A stretch of DNA of 64,000 nt from Baylisascaris procyonis. Its lineage: Eukaryota; Nematoda; Chromadorea; Rhabditida; Ascarididae. This document shows, piece after piece, positions 39,471 to 53,100 of this stretch; the first letter of the stretch is position 1; the number at the start of each line of letters is the position of its first letter. The position numbers and the translations under genes were made by a program. Location: contig JAZARR010000159.1 in NCBI GenBank assembly GCA_037389465.1, positions 4,567,501 through 4,631,500 of the forward strand. Direction: 5' to 3'. The notes beneath the pieces are model-generated. The model was not told the origin of the DNA. It saw only the letters and a program-made list of their open reading frames with translations, and did no database searches.

Positions 39471-39678
39471 GAACGTTTTATTATAGAAACCAGAGTGGAA
39501 TGCTTTGCCATTATAGAACTGGAGAGGAATGTGTTGCCCATTATATGCACCGTAGAGAAATGCTTTGCACATTGTAACAACCAACGTGGAATGCTCTGCA
39601 CATTATAGGTACCGAGGTGCAATGCTTTGCACATTACGTGCAAATGAATGGAATGCTTCGCATATCATACAGTGCAAC
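39471..39678. repeat. Degenerate 31-bp tandem repeat, about seven copies
   Basis: Units follow the pattern GAATGCTTTGCACATTATAG plus about 11 variable bases. Four central units are 31 bp, and the outer ones are 27-29 bp and more diverged. Open frames on the minus strand across it reflect the repeat rather than a gene. Confidence 0.85.
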
Positions 39679-40323
39679 AATTCGGCGATGACTATTTCTT
39701 GCATTCGGTACCATTCTTTCTGCAGATAAAAATATCGCTACTTTCGCGATCGACTTCCCATTCAATAATGATGGACCTAAAAGTTCAATGAAATTCGATC
39801 CGATCTGATGTGAATGTGTTAGCCACTACCATTCACATTGTCAAATGTGACTCATAACTGCTGGCCGATCAGACCCATTGCACAGCTGGATTGCTTCAAA
39901 ATCAATTTCCTAAAAACTCCGGTTATTGCCAGATTGCACTTGAAATGGAAACTTCAAAGAATTTCCATTCTTTTCTGCTCTAAACGCCCAGGAAAAATCA
40001 CCTACATAATTCAGCTCCTCCAAATGTTTCCTGGGTCCTTATTGCAATTAATATATATCGGTAATCTGCACGTTTTACTGCTATCCGGCAGGTTTTTATA
40101 TATGCAGCTAGGTTTGCTTGAAATTTGCATTCTTTTCTTAGCATGTCTAATAAACGTTGGCGTTCCTCCTTCCCCCTCCCAACTACCCCCTCTCTCCCAT
40201 CCACCTCCCTAACAAAAAAAAACGAAACGTGTGCACCCTTCGATGTTCTTGCATTAGCAATATAGAAAGAATCTAAATATCAAATGTTTATGCACTGTCG
40301 GATTAAAAATCATATAACCGTGA

Positions 40324-40581
40324 GTGACACCTCACGATCATAAAATAATAGAGAATAAAGAGCGCAGCGCCGACACACCGAGACGCCGGAGAATTTCGGA
40401 AATAAGAACCGGATTCGAGTACATTTTACTATGTGCAAGCATCTATTCGAAACATTATTTACGTGCCGTCACTACGAATGTTCAGTTGATACTTGTTGGT
40501 TATTTTGAAAATTGCGACGGCGAAAAACCAAAAGAGTTAAATATTACTAAAATGATATTAAAAGGATTGAAAACACCTTAA
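40324..40581 (+). CDS. Unassigned 85-codon ORF
   Basis: The open frame contains a basic start (NKERSADTPRRRRISEIRTG), a hydrophobic middle (YILLCASIYSKHYLRAV) and LILVGYFENCDGEKPKELNI. Composition is closer to protein than the flanks, but there are no splice sites, domain or partner to support it. Confidence 0.15.
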   Translation: MTPHDHKIIENKERSADTPRRRRISEIRTGFEYILLCASIYSKHYLRAVTTNVQLILVGYFENCDGEKPKELNITKMILKGLKTP

Positions 40582-43500
40582 AAATCATAAATCCGCTCTT
40601 TCAACATCTTACAACTTTTTTAAAGGAACAAATCCATTAAGAATTCATTGTGAAAGTTGAAATCGCTAAAATACGTCGCATAAAACTTTAAGTTTCCTTA
40701 ATGGAAGCATCAAGACATAGCGATAACGATTTCACCTATTATACACCTGAGCACACGAACAGAAGCGAACCGAGCACATAAGAGTATCTAAAGCGAAATG
40801 GTGAATACACTAAAAACAACTCAAAACAGCAATGATGGTCAACTATAACATTGGCTTCAAAGGTAGCGCTGCCACTCTGGATTCAAAAATGGAGCCAATC
40901 GAAGTAAATTGAAATCTCAAGTGGATTTTTTTTCCAAGGGACCAACACTACTTCGAGATCAGCTGACTGACAGATAATAGTAGAGTGCCTTGAAACCTTC
41001 ACAAAATGCATCCTAACCGACAAAATAAATTGAAACGAACAATGCTAATCAGCTCTTACTATATTACACGTATCTAGATGAGCGAATGATAAGCTACCAT
41101 CGATTATGGATGGCACTACGTAAATATACATGGAAAAACGACGACAACTGTGTAAATCGGGAAATTTGTTTTTTCTTGCTATAATTCAGTCTCTAAGTGA
41201 TGCATTCTATTCCCTTCTAAAAATAGACCTAAAGAGCTTAAACCAGCAAATACATCGTGACTACAAATATAATCCATTAAACAATCGGAAATAATACAAA
41301 GAAACGCTTTAAGAAGCAAATGACGCATAATTCCTTATACTTTGAGCGGAAAAGACGAACAAAGTAAATAACAACAACTAAGAAAGAATCATTATTATTG
41401 TCCATATTTTTCATACCGAAAAGATTCTCACTAAAATGTTCGCAATGTTTCTTTTCATGTTTTCTTACTTTAGCTGATAGTGCTTCATCAACTTTTTTGA
41501 AGTGAACAAAAAGCATCAAAACAGAAATCGAGCGCATTAAAATCGAGAAACTTTCACACAATAAAGCGATCGAATGGCGTTTCCCTCACCGTCATAGGAT
41601 TGCAATCAATGAGAGAGAAAAGCCTTAATATCAAATCCATATGAAGGTACAATAAATCATCAGAAAATACCCTTAATGCGAGCTTTCTTCAACTCTAAAA
41701 TGGAAAACAATCATTGTAACATTAATTAAAACGAATTAAAACATAATATATCGGAGTAAACCGAATTCAAATAGTGCAATATTGCTATGCAACATATTTT
41801 CTCTCATAGACATTAAAAAATACACAACAGTCATCAAGCTAATAAACTAAAGCAAAAGAGAAGTACAACATTTAGAAATACGTTGAGATGGATAGACAAA
41901 AAGAATGGGAACCTCATTGAAGAATGAGGCTCGCGACTTGGTCTTGAGCAGCAACAACATGTCGCGAATCTTAGCACATAACTATACAACTTTTATCGTG
42001 TTGTGATTACGAAGCTAATTGAATATTACATACATCACATGAAAATCATATCACAATTATTCCCGCCCACATTTATATCCTCGCTCGATGTTCTTTTTAA
42101 ATTTCATAAACTCCAACAAATATTCCATCAACGATAATAAATAAAATGGTGAGAATTGCAAAATTACATGACTGCCAACAACTTAACAAAGGGAAAACCA
42201 ATCCTTCTCAATCAAAGACGACGACGAATTTCTCCATATTAACCATGGGAGCAAATGCAATATGCATGAGCCAACTAAAATAAAATTAAATGAATAAATA
42301 GGTGCAAACAGTGATTTAACAAATACAATATATAATTCGCATAAATGAGCTTAAAAGTCGCTCCGATTCAATAGGATTGCGGATGTGACCAAAAAGAACC
42401 TCCCTCAAGCATTTTTTCAGTTCGACGCCGACGGTGATCGGAACGTAGTTCAATCGCGATCACGTCACTTCGATTATCACTCTATCAACAATCGATAGTC
42501 GAAGCGTAGGTGCATCGAATTATGCTAAGTTTGCTCCTAATGTGTAAATGAAACTCAGCACAAATATATCTGTAAATATTTTCACTATATCGGCACCCTG
42601 GATCAAATGAACCATGAGCACCCAATCCATGAAGAGAAATGGACGCTTGAAATGCTTGCAAGAAATTTCAAGAAACAATCACCGTGCAACGTACCCTGAT
42701 ATGTGGTTAGATAGAGACAAATATTGTGAGAACTTCCAGGATTGAAAAGAAAAAATTCAAGGATTTGGACAAGATCCTAGCAAAACACTTTTAGTGGAAA
42801 AACCGATTTGGCGTTCAACAGAAGTCAAGGAAATGCAATCGGGCGAGGAAGGACATAAAATACAATATCGTAGATTGGATTTCGAAAAATGGCACTCTCA
42901 CTGAAGATGTGAAACATTGCTGCTTATGCCACAGACCTTCTAAAAATTTTCAAATGAACCACTCTCTATCGAGTAGAACAATCTCAAATTTGTCGAATGC
43001 TGCAGACGCAAGACCGTCATGAAGTTATGCTAAACGCAGCATCCTTGCGAGATGTAACAAGTTTCGTGCCATATTTAAATGCATCTTCTCCACAACGCAA
43101 TCTCCAATATGTATTAAATCTTTTCGTTTCAAATGAAAACTCAGGCTGACCCATATATAGGCTATCCACTGAAAGGAAGCAAAATGACCGATTGCTCAAT
43201 AAATTTGTACTGGTCAACAAATACACCGAGCAAAGTGACCACAGTGGCTTGGATGAATCGGCTGAACAGCCTCAAGCAGACAAGGCCCTAGTCTCAATCC
43301 ATGCAGAGTATAACATTTAAAAAATCTGACACCAGAGGATTCCCTAACGACAATCCAAACCCGATGCTTGTTCCATTGGCGCCGAACAAGTACTTCCATT
43401 ATCACCACTACCGCGTTGGTACTGAAACAAACCTCCACTGAGTGCTGGAAACAGAATTCATAACACTGTGCAGCTAACGCTCGGCGATGAATCGTATGCA

Positions 43501-46207
43501 AAAATTATTACCCAACAGTAAGTGAATTCAAAGAAGAGTAATCGGATAAGCTCAGTAGACAACTCAAAATCGATGCATTTTCCTACAGGAACCAAAGCGT
43601 AGAGCAAAAAAGGAAACAAAAAAAAAACAACATAAAAACCTATAGGTTTATTCACCCTAAGTATTAGCATCCGAATGCCTCAATGATTCTTGCACATAAT
43701 AATGAATTGCTGTTCAATTTCGCCAATGAATATTAGTGATATCAATGATACTGTTGGGTTTGAAAAATTCTATCAAACACGGTTCTCAAAAGATCAAACA
43801 CTCTTTTATGATCACCTAAAGCACTATAGATACAAACCAAATAGAGTAAACTTTACTAACGTTATGCGAAGATCAAGAAATTTGGAAAGATATCTCACTA
43901 TCAGCCCCTTTCACTCCTTTATTCTATAACTGTATTCTTTTGATTCCCGTCAATTCCAGTATCAAAAAAAGAACCGTTCTTTTGAAGATAATCGTTTCAA
44001 CAAACACAAAAAAAAAACGAAAGGAATTGTGGAATATTTGGTCGTATGGAACCGCAGAAACAGAAATGGATCCATATTTCTGAAATCGAATAAATAATAA
44101 TTGTAAACTGTTATTGAATCGTTTTGTTTTTATATCTTGTTGAAAGTATGGCGAGAAAATATTACATTATACTTATTGTAATATTCTTTTGTTACGTGTA
44201 AAGTGAACTAAGACAACGAAAGGAAAATAAAAATGCCCTCACTTCGATCGTTATCTTGTATTTCTGTGTGAAACGTTTCACTGGTACAATGTTGCCATAC
44301 GGCGGGTGATGCTTCACCAATGAATGTCTTGTCATAAGAACAAACGAGATTATCAAGAAATAAAAATGAAACGATCGTGATATACGACTGCAAACGTCAG
44401 CTTGTTAATCCCATTTGAGTAGCTGAGAGAAAAAAGCTAGTATCTAGCGAAGGTGATTTTACACCGCAAATTACAATCAAAAAGGATGTAAACTGACTGT
44501 TCCACGTTCTCGTACCGATGGCGGACTGTCACGTCGGCAACAAGTCACATCGGTGCGTTTACAGTTTTCCGGTAGACAAGCCAGCGCACAATGCGAACCA
44601 TTATATCCAAGCGTGTCAACCATCTAGAGACAATCGAATGATAAAGAATAGTGCAAAAAAATATAACATTCTTTCCATTTCCTTACAAAAGAAGAACAAA
44701 ACAATAACAAAACAGAGCTGACAATAACTCAATTACAACAGATAAGCTCTGGTTTGTCACTAGAAGAAGCTAAGATTCATATCATACGATTATGCTCATG
44801 CTTGACCGCACCAATTTTCCGAAAAAATGAAGCAAAATAACCTAGGCAACGAAAAGTAGTAAATAACACGCATAGCACTTGTGCCACAAGTTCACACTAA
44901 ACTTAAAATGAAACAGTGAATGCGTTTAACGAATGCTTAACTTATAAACTTAGACGAATGAGAATGTACAGCATCAAAAACTCGATAAGATCGGATACTG
45001 TTACAGATTGGTTTGATGTAAAACTGTTTTCCACGAGCGTAATCACGATGCCCTACCTTCTGTGCTTTTCTATGCTAAGGCATGTTCCCAATTCAAGTTA
45101 TGTCAGCTATTGATAACTGCTAGGCCTATACCCACTTCTTTCTTATATCTTCTGTTGGAAGAACAAACAAATTATGAAAAGAACTTGTTGCTTCAGTGCC
45201 AACAAGCTTCTTATATATCGCTCATCTCATGAGAAGTGGATTGCGGAAGTGTGCTTCCTTGTTCCCTAATGGCTGTTTCCTTGCGGTGTGATGTGATCAA
45301 TAATCGTACCGCTGGAGTGCGTGAGCCCTTCAAGCCTGCGCTGGGGAACTAACTGCCTTTTGAAGATCTCATTTCCTCATACCTCCCCTCCCTCCCCCCC
45401 CCTCCTCCTCCTTTCAAAGAGGAGAGACCCCGAACAGCAAAATAAAAAACTCTCTAACTACCTTTCAAGCAATGCATTCGCATACATGAATGTTTATATA
45501 TTCTGTATCTTTCCCTTCTAAAATGTTCGATAAGCAGGCCATCAATTCACTCCAATTATTCTACTGCGCAATTCCATTGTGCAAGTGATTTATTGTTGTG
45601 TATACTTAGGACGGACCAAATGAACAAACCCGAGATGACTACTGATCACTACCAACGATACATCCTTAAAGTTCCGATAAATTGGTTTTAGTCTACTGCA
45701 ATGATTCACTACCCAAACAGATACGTTATTAGAACGTTATCGAAGGAATAACACTATGTGCTCTAAATTCGAGAAAAATGAAAGGCGTCTCTCAAACAAA
45801 AATGTTTACAAACACTTCGTTTCGATGAGTCAATTTGCAGAGGTGGAGAGGGAGGGAATGGGAAGAAATAGGAAGGTAAGGTGCCAAACGAAGTATTTGT
45901 TTATAGATAAGTAACAAAGTGATTGAGCAATATTGTATTCAAGTAACCTTACAAACCATTTCTTTCAAAATATTTCATTGCCCTCATATCGCTCTCAGTG
46001 AATGAAATGGAATTGCATATGTAATGCATTATTCACCCATTAACTTATAAAAAACAACGGAGTCTGTCATCTCTTAATACACTCCTTAGTTGTATTTACT
46101 CACTTGAAAACAATCAACAAAGTGGAAGGCAAAAGATTCGAATGACGACGCTCCATTCGGCGAATTCCTTCTTTACAAAACCGTTATAAAAACATCCCCC
46201 CACTCAA

Positions 46208-46528
46208 TTGGTCGGTGAAGTCGTCGAGGTGATACATATTATTGAATATGTGAAAAAAAACATTTGCGATGATAAAACATCGATCGTTTTTCGCTATATC
46301 TTCCTACATTATCGGTATTTAAAGCAATATTCCATTTTAAGCGTCACATCGACCACGATAAAAAACAAAGGCTGTAGGGCAGCAAATGCACAATTTGAAA
46401 CATTTGTCATATCTAAAACTGTACAACCAGTTAGTGTACAGAAGGGACCTGCCGTGAAATTTGAGTTCGTAACGAACAATGGAGAAGTAACTGAGATAAA
46501 GCTGTTGCGGACGTATGGCCGAATGTAG
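46208..46528 (+). CDS. Unassigned 106-codon ORF
   Basis: A single open frame whose second half (FETFVISKTVQPVSVQKGPA, VKFEFVTNNGEVTEIKLL) looks like beta-strand protein, while the first half is AT-rich and ordinary. It overlaps the next ORF by 14 nt in another frame, and the minus strand is open over most of it. No family recognised. Confidence 0.18.
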   Translation: MVGEVVEVIHIIEYVKKNICDDKTSIVFRYIFLHYRYLKQYSILSVTSTTIKNKGCRAANAQFETFVISKTVQPVSVQKGPAVKFEFVTNNGEVTEIKLLRTYGRM

Positions 46529-46724
46529 TGATTACGGGTCAACGGCAACACTTACACGCAGTTCAGACAGCTTAAATGTATCACAAAGGAATCACAACAA
46601 AGCAAGAAAATATGGAACTCTCCCACAACGCTGTGGTGATTCTATCGTTTTCTTCATGAGAAGTCTCCGGCAAAATCTTCGCCTTGTTCTCGCTGGAAGT
46701 TTGTTTGCCTTTTTCGCTCGATGA
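46515..46724 (+). CDS. Possible N-terminal exon of a membrane protein
   Basis: The frame starts MAECSDYGSTATLTRSSDSL, passes through a basic stretch (SQRNHNKARKYGTLPQR) and enters a hydrophobic segment, LRQNLRLVLAGSLFAFFAR, before TGA. Polar, Ser/Thr-rich cytosolic start, basic patch and first helix would suit a membrane transporter. A GTTTGT inside LVLAG could be the donor. No second exon was recognised. It may be a chance ORF. Confidence 0.22.
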   Translation: MAECSDYGSTATLTRSSDSLNVSQRNHNKARKYGTLPQRCGDSIVFFMRSLRQNLRLVLAGSLFAFFAR

Positions 46725-48220
46725 TGCGACAGAGCCCCAACGCAGAAGAAGGAAGCTGAGGGAGAACAGGGGCTCCTAAGAGCTGATGGGAAACGCTTAG
46801 CTTTATTACAAGACAGTTTCTGCATAGCTTACGCTATTGCGTTGCGTCATGCTTGCACAAAACTGCAGTGAATCAGCAATTTTTGCAAAATTGCAGCACT
46901 GGCGTGGTATTCCGTATCAGTGTTGCTCGTCTTATACAGCACCCCTCTGAAGTCCAGTTGGCGTATATGCACCAGACAGTGGCATGCTTGGTATAACGAA
47001 TGAGAAAATGTCACAGCTTTTTTGCGGATTTTGTGGCTTTTACTGTAAACTAGCACCTCGGAGGTGTCCTTATGGGGTATTCTTCCTACTGAGGAAACCT
47101 CCTCGGTGTCCCTGCAATTTCGTCTAGGATGTTGAAAGCTTTTTCTCTTTCCGCAGATGAGCGCACACGTCCACGCTAGTTATTCGAAAACAAGAAATCT
47201 AAACCATCAGATCTCGTAAACGTTCCGAGAACGTTATTCTGTAAAAATTTCATGCGGTTTGCACACTGCGATACACGTGCAAGGAGTGATCAGTCAATTG
47301 GAGATCAACCGCTTTCGCGCCGAGCGCAGAAATATGACATGTGACAGAGCAAACTCTCTACAAATGCCTTAAGGAAGAGTCGCCGCCCATAAAAGGACGT
47401 GTTTGACTAGGGGACATCAGTGTGTTTCTAGCTTCTTTTCAGGTGAGGTGTCGTCCTTGCATGGCCGGTTCGGGTTGTAGCGTTGCACAGTCGGGCCCCA
47501 AAGTGGCCCAAGCGTGAGGGGTTGGCTGTGCTCGTTGGAGCGGATGTGGCACTATTCGTGCCAAGGCTCTATCCGAGCGACTTCTCCTTGTCGTCGTGCC
47601 ATTCCTTCCGCCTCACTGTTGTTGATTTCTCTAACGCATAACAAAACATTAACCTCTTGTGTTGTTGCCAAATTACATAGCACCTGGTCGAGATTCGAAA
47701 GAGAGGGAACTTGCGAATCTATCACGGGCAAACGGCAAAGAAAACGGAGCCCGAAACTCTCGCAGGTGCACCCACAGCCTAATTCTCCCAGCGTAAGAAG
47801 TTTTTTTACAAGTATTTCTGGCAAAAAAAATGCAGCTAGCTAATCGCCAAGCTGCCAGAAACCATATGTTAGGCGGCAAATTGAAATTTTGGCGATGAAA
47901 TTATTTGGAATTGTCGCAAACTGCCGTGGGTTCGAAAACATTCACAGCGATCGCATCGAAAATCGTTCACAAGACGTTTCTTATTTCCGGAACATTTCAC
48001 CTTAAAAGCGACATAAAAATGTGACTTAAATCTTCGTCAAAATCGTCTCTCTCTAAGTGGTTACTAACGTTCAGGCTGGACATCGACCACGCTGGGTAAT
48101 CATCCTCCGCACAGAATGTCCCCGTATTGGCCGGCCTCATACTACTTTACTGAGCCTTGGGAACGTATAACTTCCATCGCAAGAGATGCCAAACGCTTCG
48201 AAAATTTAGAGTTTTCAGAT

Positions 48221-48320
48221 GACTTTTCCTCTAATTTATCCAATTTTTTAGTTCTTTCCAGTATTCAACAGACTTTTCCTCTAATTTATCCAATTTTTTA
48301 GTTCTTTCCAGTATTCAACA
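48221..48320. repeat. Perfect 2 x 50-bp tandem duplication
   Basis: Positions 48221-48270 and 48271-48320 are identical (unit begins GACTTTTCCTCTAATTTATC). No surrounding gene was recognised. Confidence 0.98.
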
Positions 48321-49711
48321 CTCCATGAACATCCTGAAGCCTGCAATTAGCTCCCTTCCCAACTTGGAGGGAGGAAGGTTGAACAAAGTTGCATTTATAT
48401 CATCCTAGTTGTAATATCAATCGAATGCTAAGCTTCCTTGGTGATGCACTGTAGCCTGCACTTTTGGAGCATGTTTTCGAAAAAGCTTTGTAGCCTAAAA
48501 AATGATCGAGAGCACCAGAATTTTCCCAACTGTCAAGTGCAAACCTCGTCATCTCTTCCTTAGCATTTCTTCGAGCGCGAACCAGAATGCTTCAGGCCGC
48601 AGAAATTGCCATCACCACGTATCGACCGTATTTCCTCTTCCTCGGACTGCTTCAGCATCAGAGAATGAAATTTTGTTCTGCGCGATGTTCTTCGCAGCAG
48701 TGGTGGAAGCTTAGACTTTTAGCCGCTTTATTACGGTTAAAGAGTGAGGAGTCTAGGGACTTCTCAGAATAGCAGAACATGATATAGTATGGAAAATGAA
48801 ATTTTTGTGGCGAAGAGGTATAAAACAATATAATTCATGAAAACTTCAGGTACGCAGACTACCTCACATGAAGTTAAGTAAAACATAGCCTAAAAAACTT
48901 CAAGGATGGCTGAGTATAATACATCAGAGTTTTCGAAATTTAGTGGCTAAAAATTATGGTTAACTGGCAGCAGTGTTCTGCAAAATTCCTGCTCGCTGGC
49001 GTTTCTCTATGAATGAGCTAACCTTATTTCTCGTGCTGTTTTTAACTGCTGAAGTGGGCAATAAGCTGTATTTCGCCTGCTTACTCGACAGTGACGAGTT
49101 ATTTTTGGGGTATTAGGTTGCTTATATTATTTTCCATTCTGCGCCTCTTCAGAGAGGTTTCCCAATAAGTTGAAGGTGTTTTCGCTGATTGATATCGTAA
49201 GGCTTCTCGATACCAAGTTGAACACGCATGCTACACACCACTTTTCTTGTGTCAGATTGACATCATCTATGAATTCGATTTAGTAAGTATGTCTTGAAAG
49301 GGTTTTGTGAAAGCATGCTGAAAAACGTCGAATTCTCTGTTCCATTGCAGTATAAAGTTGTGCGGAAACACAAATTTCAAAATAGTTTCGACGCATAAAA
49401 CAGTTATGATAGGCCTACAATTCGGCACATTTTTCATCGCCGTTGTTCTATAATGGTGGCAATTGCAGTTTTCAACGTTCAAGGTGTTTTTGCGTTGAAA
49501 TGATGCAGTTTAAAATAGAATGCTGTTTCGGCACGATCTGATTTGTCGTAGCCTCAGCGTTTTGAGCGCAATTCTACTGCAAATAAACCTTGATTCTTTG
49601 TTTGATCGTAGATGGGCGAGTTTTGTAAAAAATATCAATGTTGAGCTCGTAAAGCTTCAGAACGTCGTAGTTTTTGTTCTGCTTTCTCGATAAATCCAGC
49701 ATCCTCTGTCA

Positions 49712-49866
49712 TTCAGACAGACCACCTTACTCACTCACTTCTCACTCAGTTCCCTCATGCTCTTACAAATTTCTATAAGTCCAATAGCACTTTTGCGCCA
49801 CGCTTCCTTTCAGCGTACCTCATTCAGACAGACCACCACACTCGGTTCCCTCATGCTCTTACAATC
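49712..49866. repeat. Direct duplication of about 45 bp
   Basis: CATTCAGACAGACCACC, then ACTC and GTTCCCTCATGCTCTTACAA, occurs at about 49712-49767 and again, slightly shortened, at about 49821-49866. Confidence 0.85.
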
Positions 49867-50156
49867 CTATGGAATACTTTTGCAGGTTGCAAAGCCAAAC
49901 CCGCGCTTGTAACATCCCTTACAGAGATCAGAAAATGCATGAAGGCCCCCATGGGCCCTGCAAGGGGGGAGGGGGAGGGAAGGAAAGATTTGCGCTCAGA
50001 AAATCCTTCGTGGAGACTGCTTAGTTCTCAAGCGCAGAGCTTCCGCCGCGCTGATCCCAAAGGAGAATGGTGAAGAGGGAGCGAAAGGATGAGCATTAGC
50101 ATAAAAGGAAAAACTACACAATAGAAAACATGTTGGTAGGCTGACGTAAATGTTCT

Positions 50157-53100
50157 TTAAATAAGATCGAAAAAATGAACCTCGGAGAATTCGGGTTGAA
50201 TGGTGGTACTATGGATGCAATTGTCGTGGAAAAGGGTGCGAATTTGATCAGCAGCCGCCAGGTAGGCCTTTAAATCCGAAAAGCGAATGTGCACAGTTGC
50301 AATGATTCTTTCACCAACCAAGCGCCACACATGGAACTCATGCACAGCCAGCACACCGTCAATCTGAAATTTTACTGAACGGTTAAAACAGGGCCAAAGA
50401 TAAGGACGTCGTACAGCAAAACTGTTAAAATGATGACGCGTTACTTAATATACCAATGGTTTTCACTGACCTTTCGGTCAGTGATGCAAATATTATTCCA
50501 ACCCTACGGACAACGACTTCTGCTTCGACAGCTATAATCATCACCTTCTGCGACCCCAGACAGAGCTCTCACGTCTTACCTGCAGCGCCGACCTTTTCTC
50601 GGACGTTTTTCTGACAAGCATGGTGCAACAGGAAGACCAATGTCGATCTAAGCCGGAGGTAGTCGTGGCGTAGATCTGCTGGCGGCAAAGACAAACTAGG
50701 GGAATCATCGAAGTTTGTGTAGCAAAAGCGGATTCAAATGCTTGATTACGTCGTGTGTAGACAAGATCGCAGATTGATGAGGACGCCTCTTCTCTGTGAA
50801 ACATGACTTCATGCAATCAAGGATGAAAGGCCCATTGATCTTGGAGGACACAAGGAGCCGACGAAAAGCCAGCAGGCGATCTGATTGCGTCATGCCAAAG
50901 GCGATTCACGCCTACGACCGCAGAATTAACATAACGTAGCTCAGCGCGAAGTGGGCAACGGAGTGGTCGTATTTACACGCCCCGATACGATGAGATAGTT
51001 GTACTTGAAGTTGTAGTAAAACATGATGATGAAAATAAGGGATTATGGAAGCTACAGACAGAGCAAGCTAGTAGAAGCACCGGAAAATAAAGAGAGTCTG
51101 AAAATGGCGGAAATGTTACCTCGGAATTTGCGCATGCAATCAGATCTCATCGAGAGCAGATATCATCATCAACGGTCAAGAAATTGAAGGAGTGCAAAGT
51201 TACACTTAATCAGGCCTCCAGTTCAACTTGTTTAATGATTCTGACGATGAATGTAGCCGACAATGAAACGCAATATGGATAAGTTCCAGTTGAATAACGG
51301 CTCTGCTTTTTGAGGATTAACTATCCCCCAAAGGAAATTAACTATCCCCCCCTCTGTGCACGATGTGACCAGTGGGGACACACGGAGTTTAATGTATTAA
51401 AATTATTAAGGAGGAGCCAGAAGTTATTGAAAAAGGTTGTGGTGCCGAGTGCATAAAATGTCTTCAATATCACATGCTATCCTAATAAAACGATAATGCA
51501 GAGGCTTTATCGACGTCGTCGAGGAAATGTGCGGGCTTCAAAGACGACGATGATGCGGCTCCATGGACCTGCAGACTTAAGATCTGGAATCTATTAAACC
51601 AGATGCACACACCTGGCAGACCAAGAACTAGGTGGGAGTGTTGAGCGATTAAAGTGTTCAGTGAAAGGAAGACGTAGCATCTCCACGATCGGGATGTGTG
51701 TTGAAAAGTAGACTAACACTGACGAAGTACACAGCTGCAAGAAAGAGTCCGATGCAGAAGCAGTATTACAATATTGCTTTAAGAAGAGAATCAGCTCTTC
51801 ATCGTCCCTATCATAGAGGGAAGAGAAAGGGAAGCGAACGGAAAGCGACGGAGAAATCTGCCATTCCAAATTAGTAATGAGAGGGGAAGCTTGATTAGTT
51901 GAGGTGGATGCCACACACTGGTAACCACTGCCCATTAGACAATTGTTTGCACGATTTTCTAAAAACCTCATGTTTTCGAAGAGGGAACTTTCACTAGTTT
52001 AATCTATGGAAAAATTCAAAACGTCATAAATAGTGAAGTGCGGATAGCATAAGGAAAATAAAAAATACTCGAACATTTGGCCGAATTTGCAGTCTTGAGA
52101 TTAAAAGCTCGATGTCGAAAATGATTTTTTAAAAACTTTGCGTCATAGCTGACAAACATTTCACGACTCCCAAACATACGCTTTTTGGAAAATCTTTTGA
52201 TAGGTCCGAATAAATTTCCAGATGTGGAGAAGTTCTGCATCAAAAATGTCGAGCTTAATCCCATATTAGCATTTACAGTTGCTCAAATACTAAGTTCCCC
52301 GCCCAAGATACGCGAAAAATATAACGCAAGTGAAACAAGCCGAAATGTTTGAAGCAAGCTAGGGTGGACAATTATAGTGAAGAATTCGTTCAATCAGGCA
52401 AAGCAACCAGAAAACTTCTAGGATAATCTTAGCATACTGAGCGGTACTATTCATAATAATGGTGCGCAAATTTTATGAAACTGCTGCATGCAGTGTGCGT
52501 CGAAAGGGCCCTCGTTTTACTTTCAATAATACCGCCACCATTGTAACTAATAGGCATACAATTTCCGCTCTCTCAGCATCGCTATAGACTATGAGGCTGT
52601 TCGTCGAGGATTCGCATATCCTGATGTTCGAAGGAACACGAGCGTAGCTCACAAAAAGTTGGTTAAAGCAGCTCTACTATTCTAGTGCCCTTCATTTTCT
52701 TAGTGTGATGCGCTCCTTTCCTGAACGGAAGTGTTGAGCATTCAAGCAACATTCGTGAGCTTTATTACTGGCTAATGAAGAGGAGATGCCGCAAGTGAGA
52801 TTCTGATCAAGAAGAAAGTCTGCAACGCTTCTGCTAAGAAAAAAGTATAAAAAGCTGAATAAGAGTAGGATGCATTACAGTAGCATAACAAACAAAAGTG
52901 CTAGTCGTGGGAGTGAAAAAATTTCAGCCGTATCTTTCTGATCACAAACACCTGAACTGTGAAGAAATAGACACCTTCAACAGTGACTTTTCCAACTGGC
53001 CAACTTCAATGAAACCCGGAGTCGTCTGCATGAGAATAAGAGCCGTTTCGCGAACCAACGGAAACGTCGATGCAACAAGCAGCAAGACCATCAACAGACT

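Larger units (their letters stand above)
34530..50150. other. Long region between the M13 gene and cdf-1, no firm gene
   Basis: AT-rich DNA with short frames. Candidates listed separately are the exon-like piece at 36979, the helicase-like relic at 38305, the ORFs at 40324, 46208 and 46515, and the repeats at 39471, 48221 and 49712. A moderately GC-rich minus-strand frame at 43214-43501 (HRVWIVVRESSGVRF, ARCIC end) looks like a dispersed repeat rather than a gene, but I cannot prove it. Confidence 0.5.

Noticed and set aside
39838..40212. 124-codon plus-strand ORF
   Set aside because: The sequence is mostly runs of hydrophobic residues from AT- and pyrimidine-rich DNA, ending in a Pro run from a C tract; no domain or splice support.
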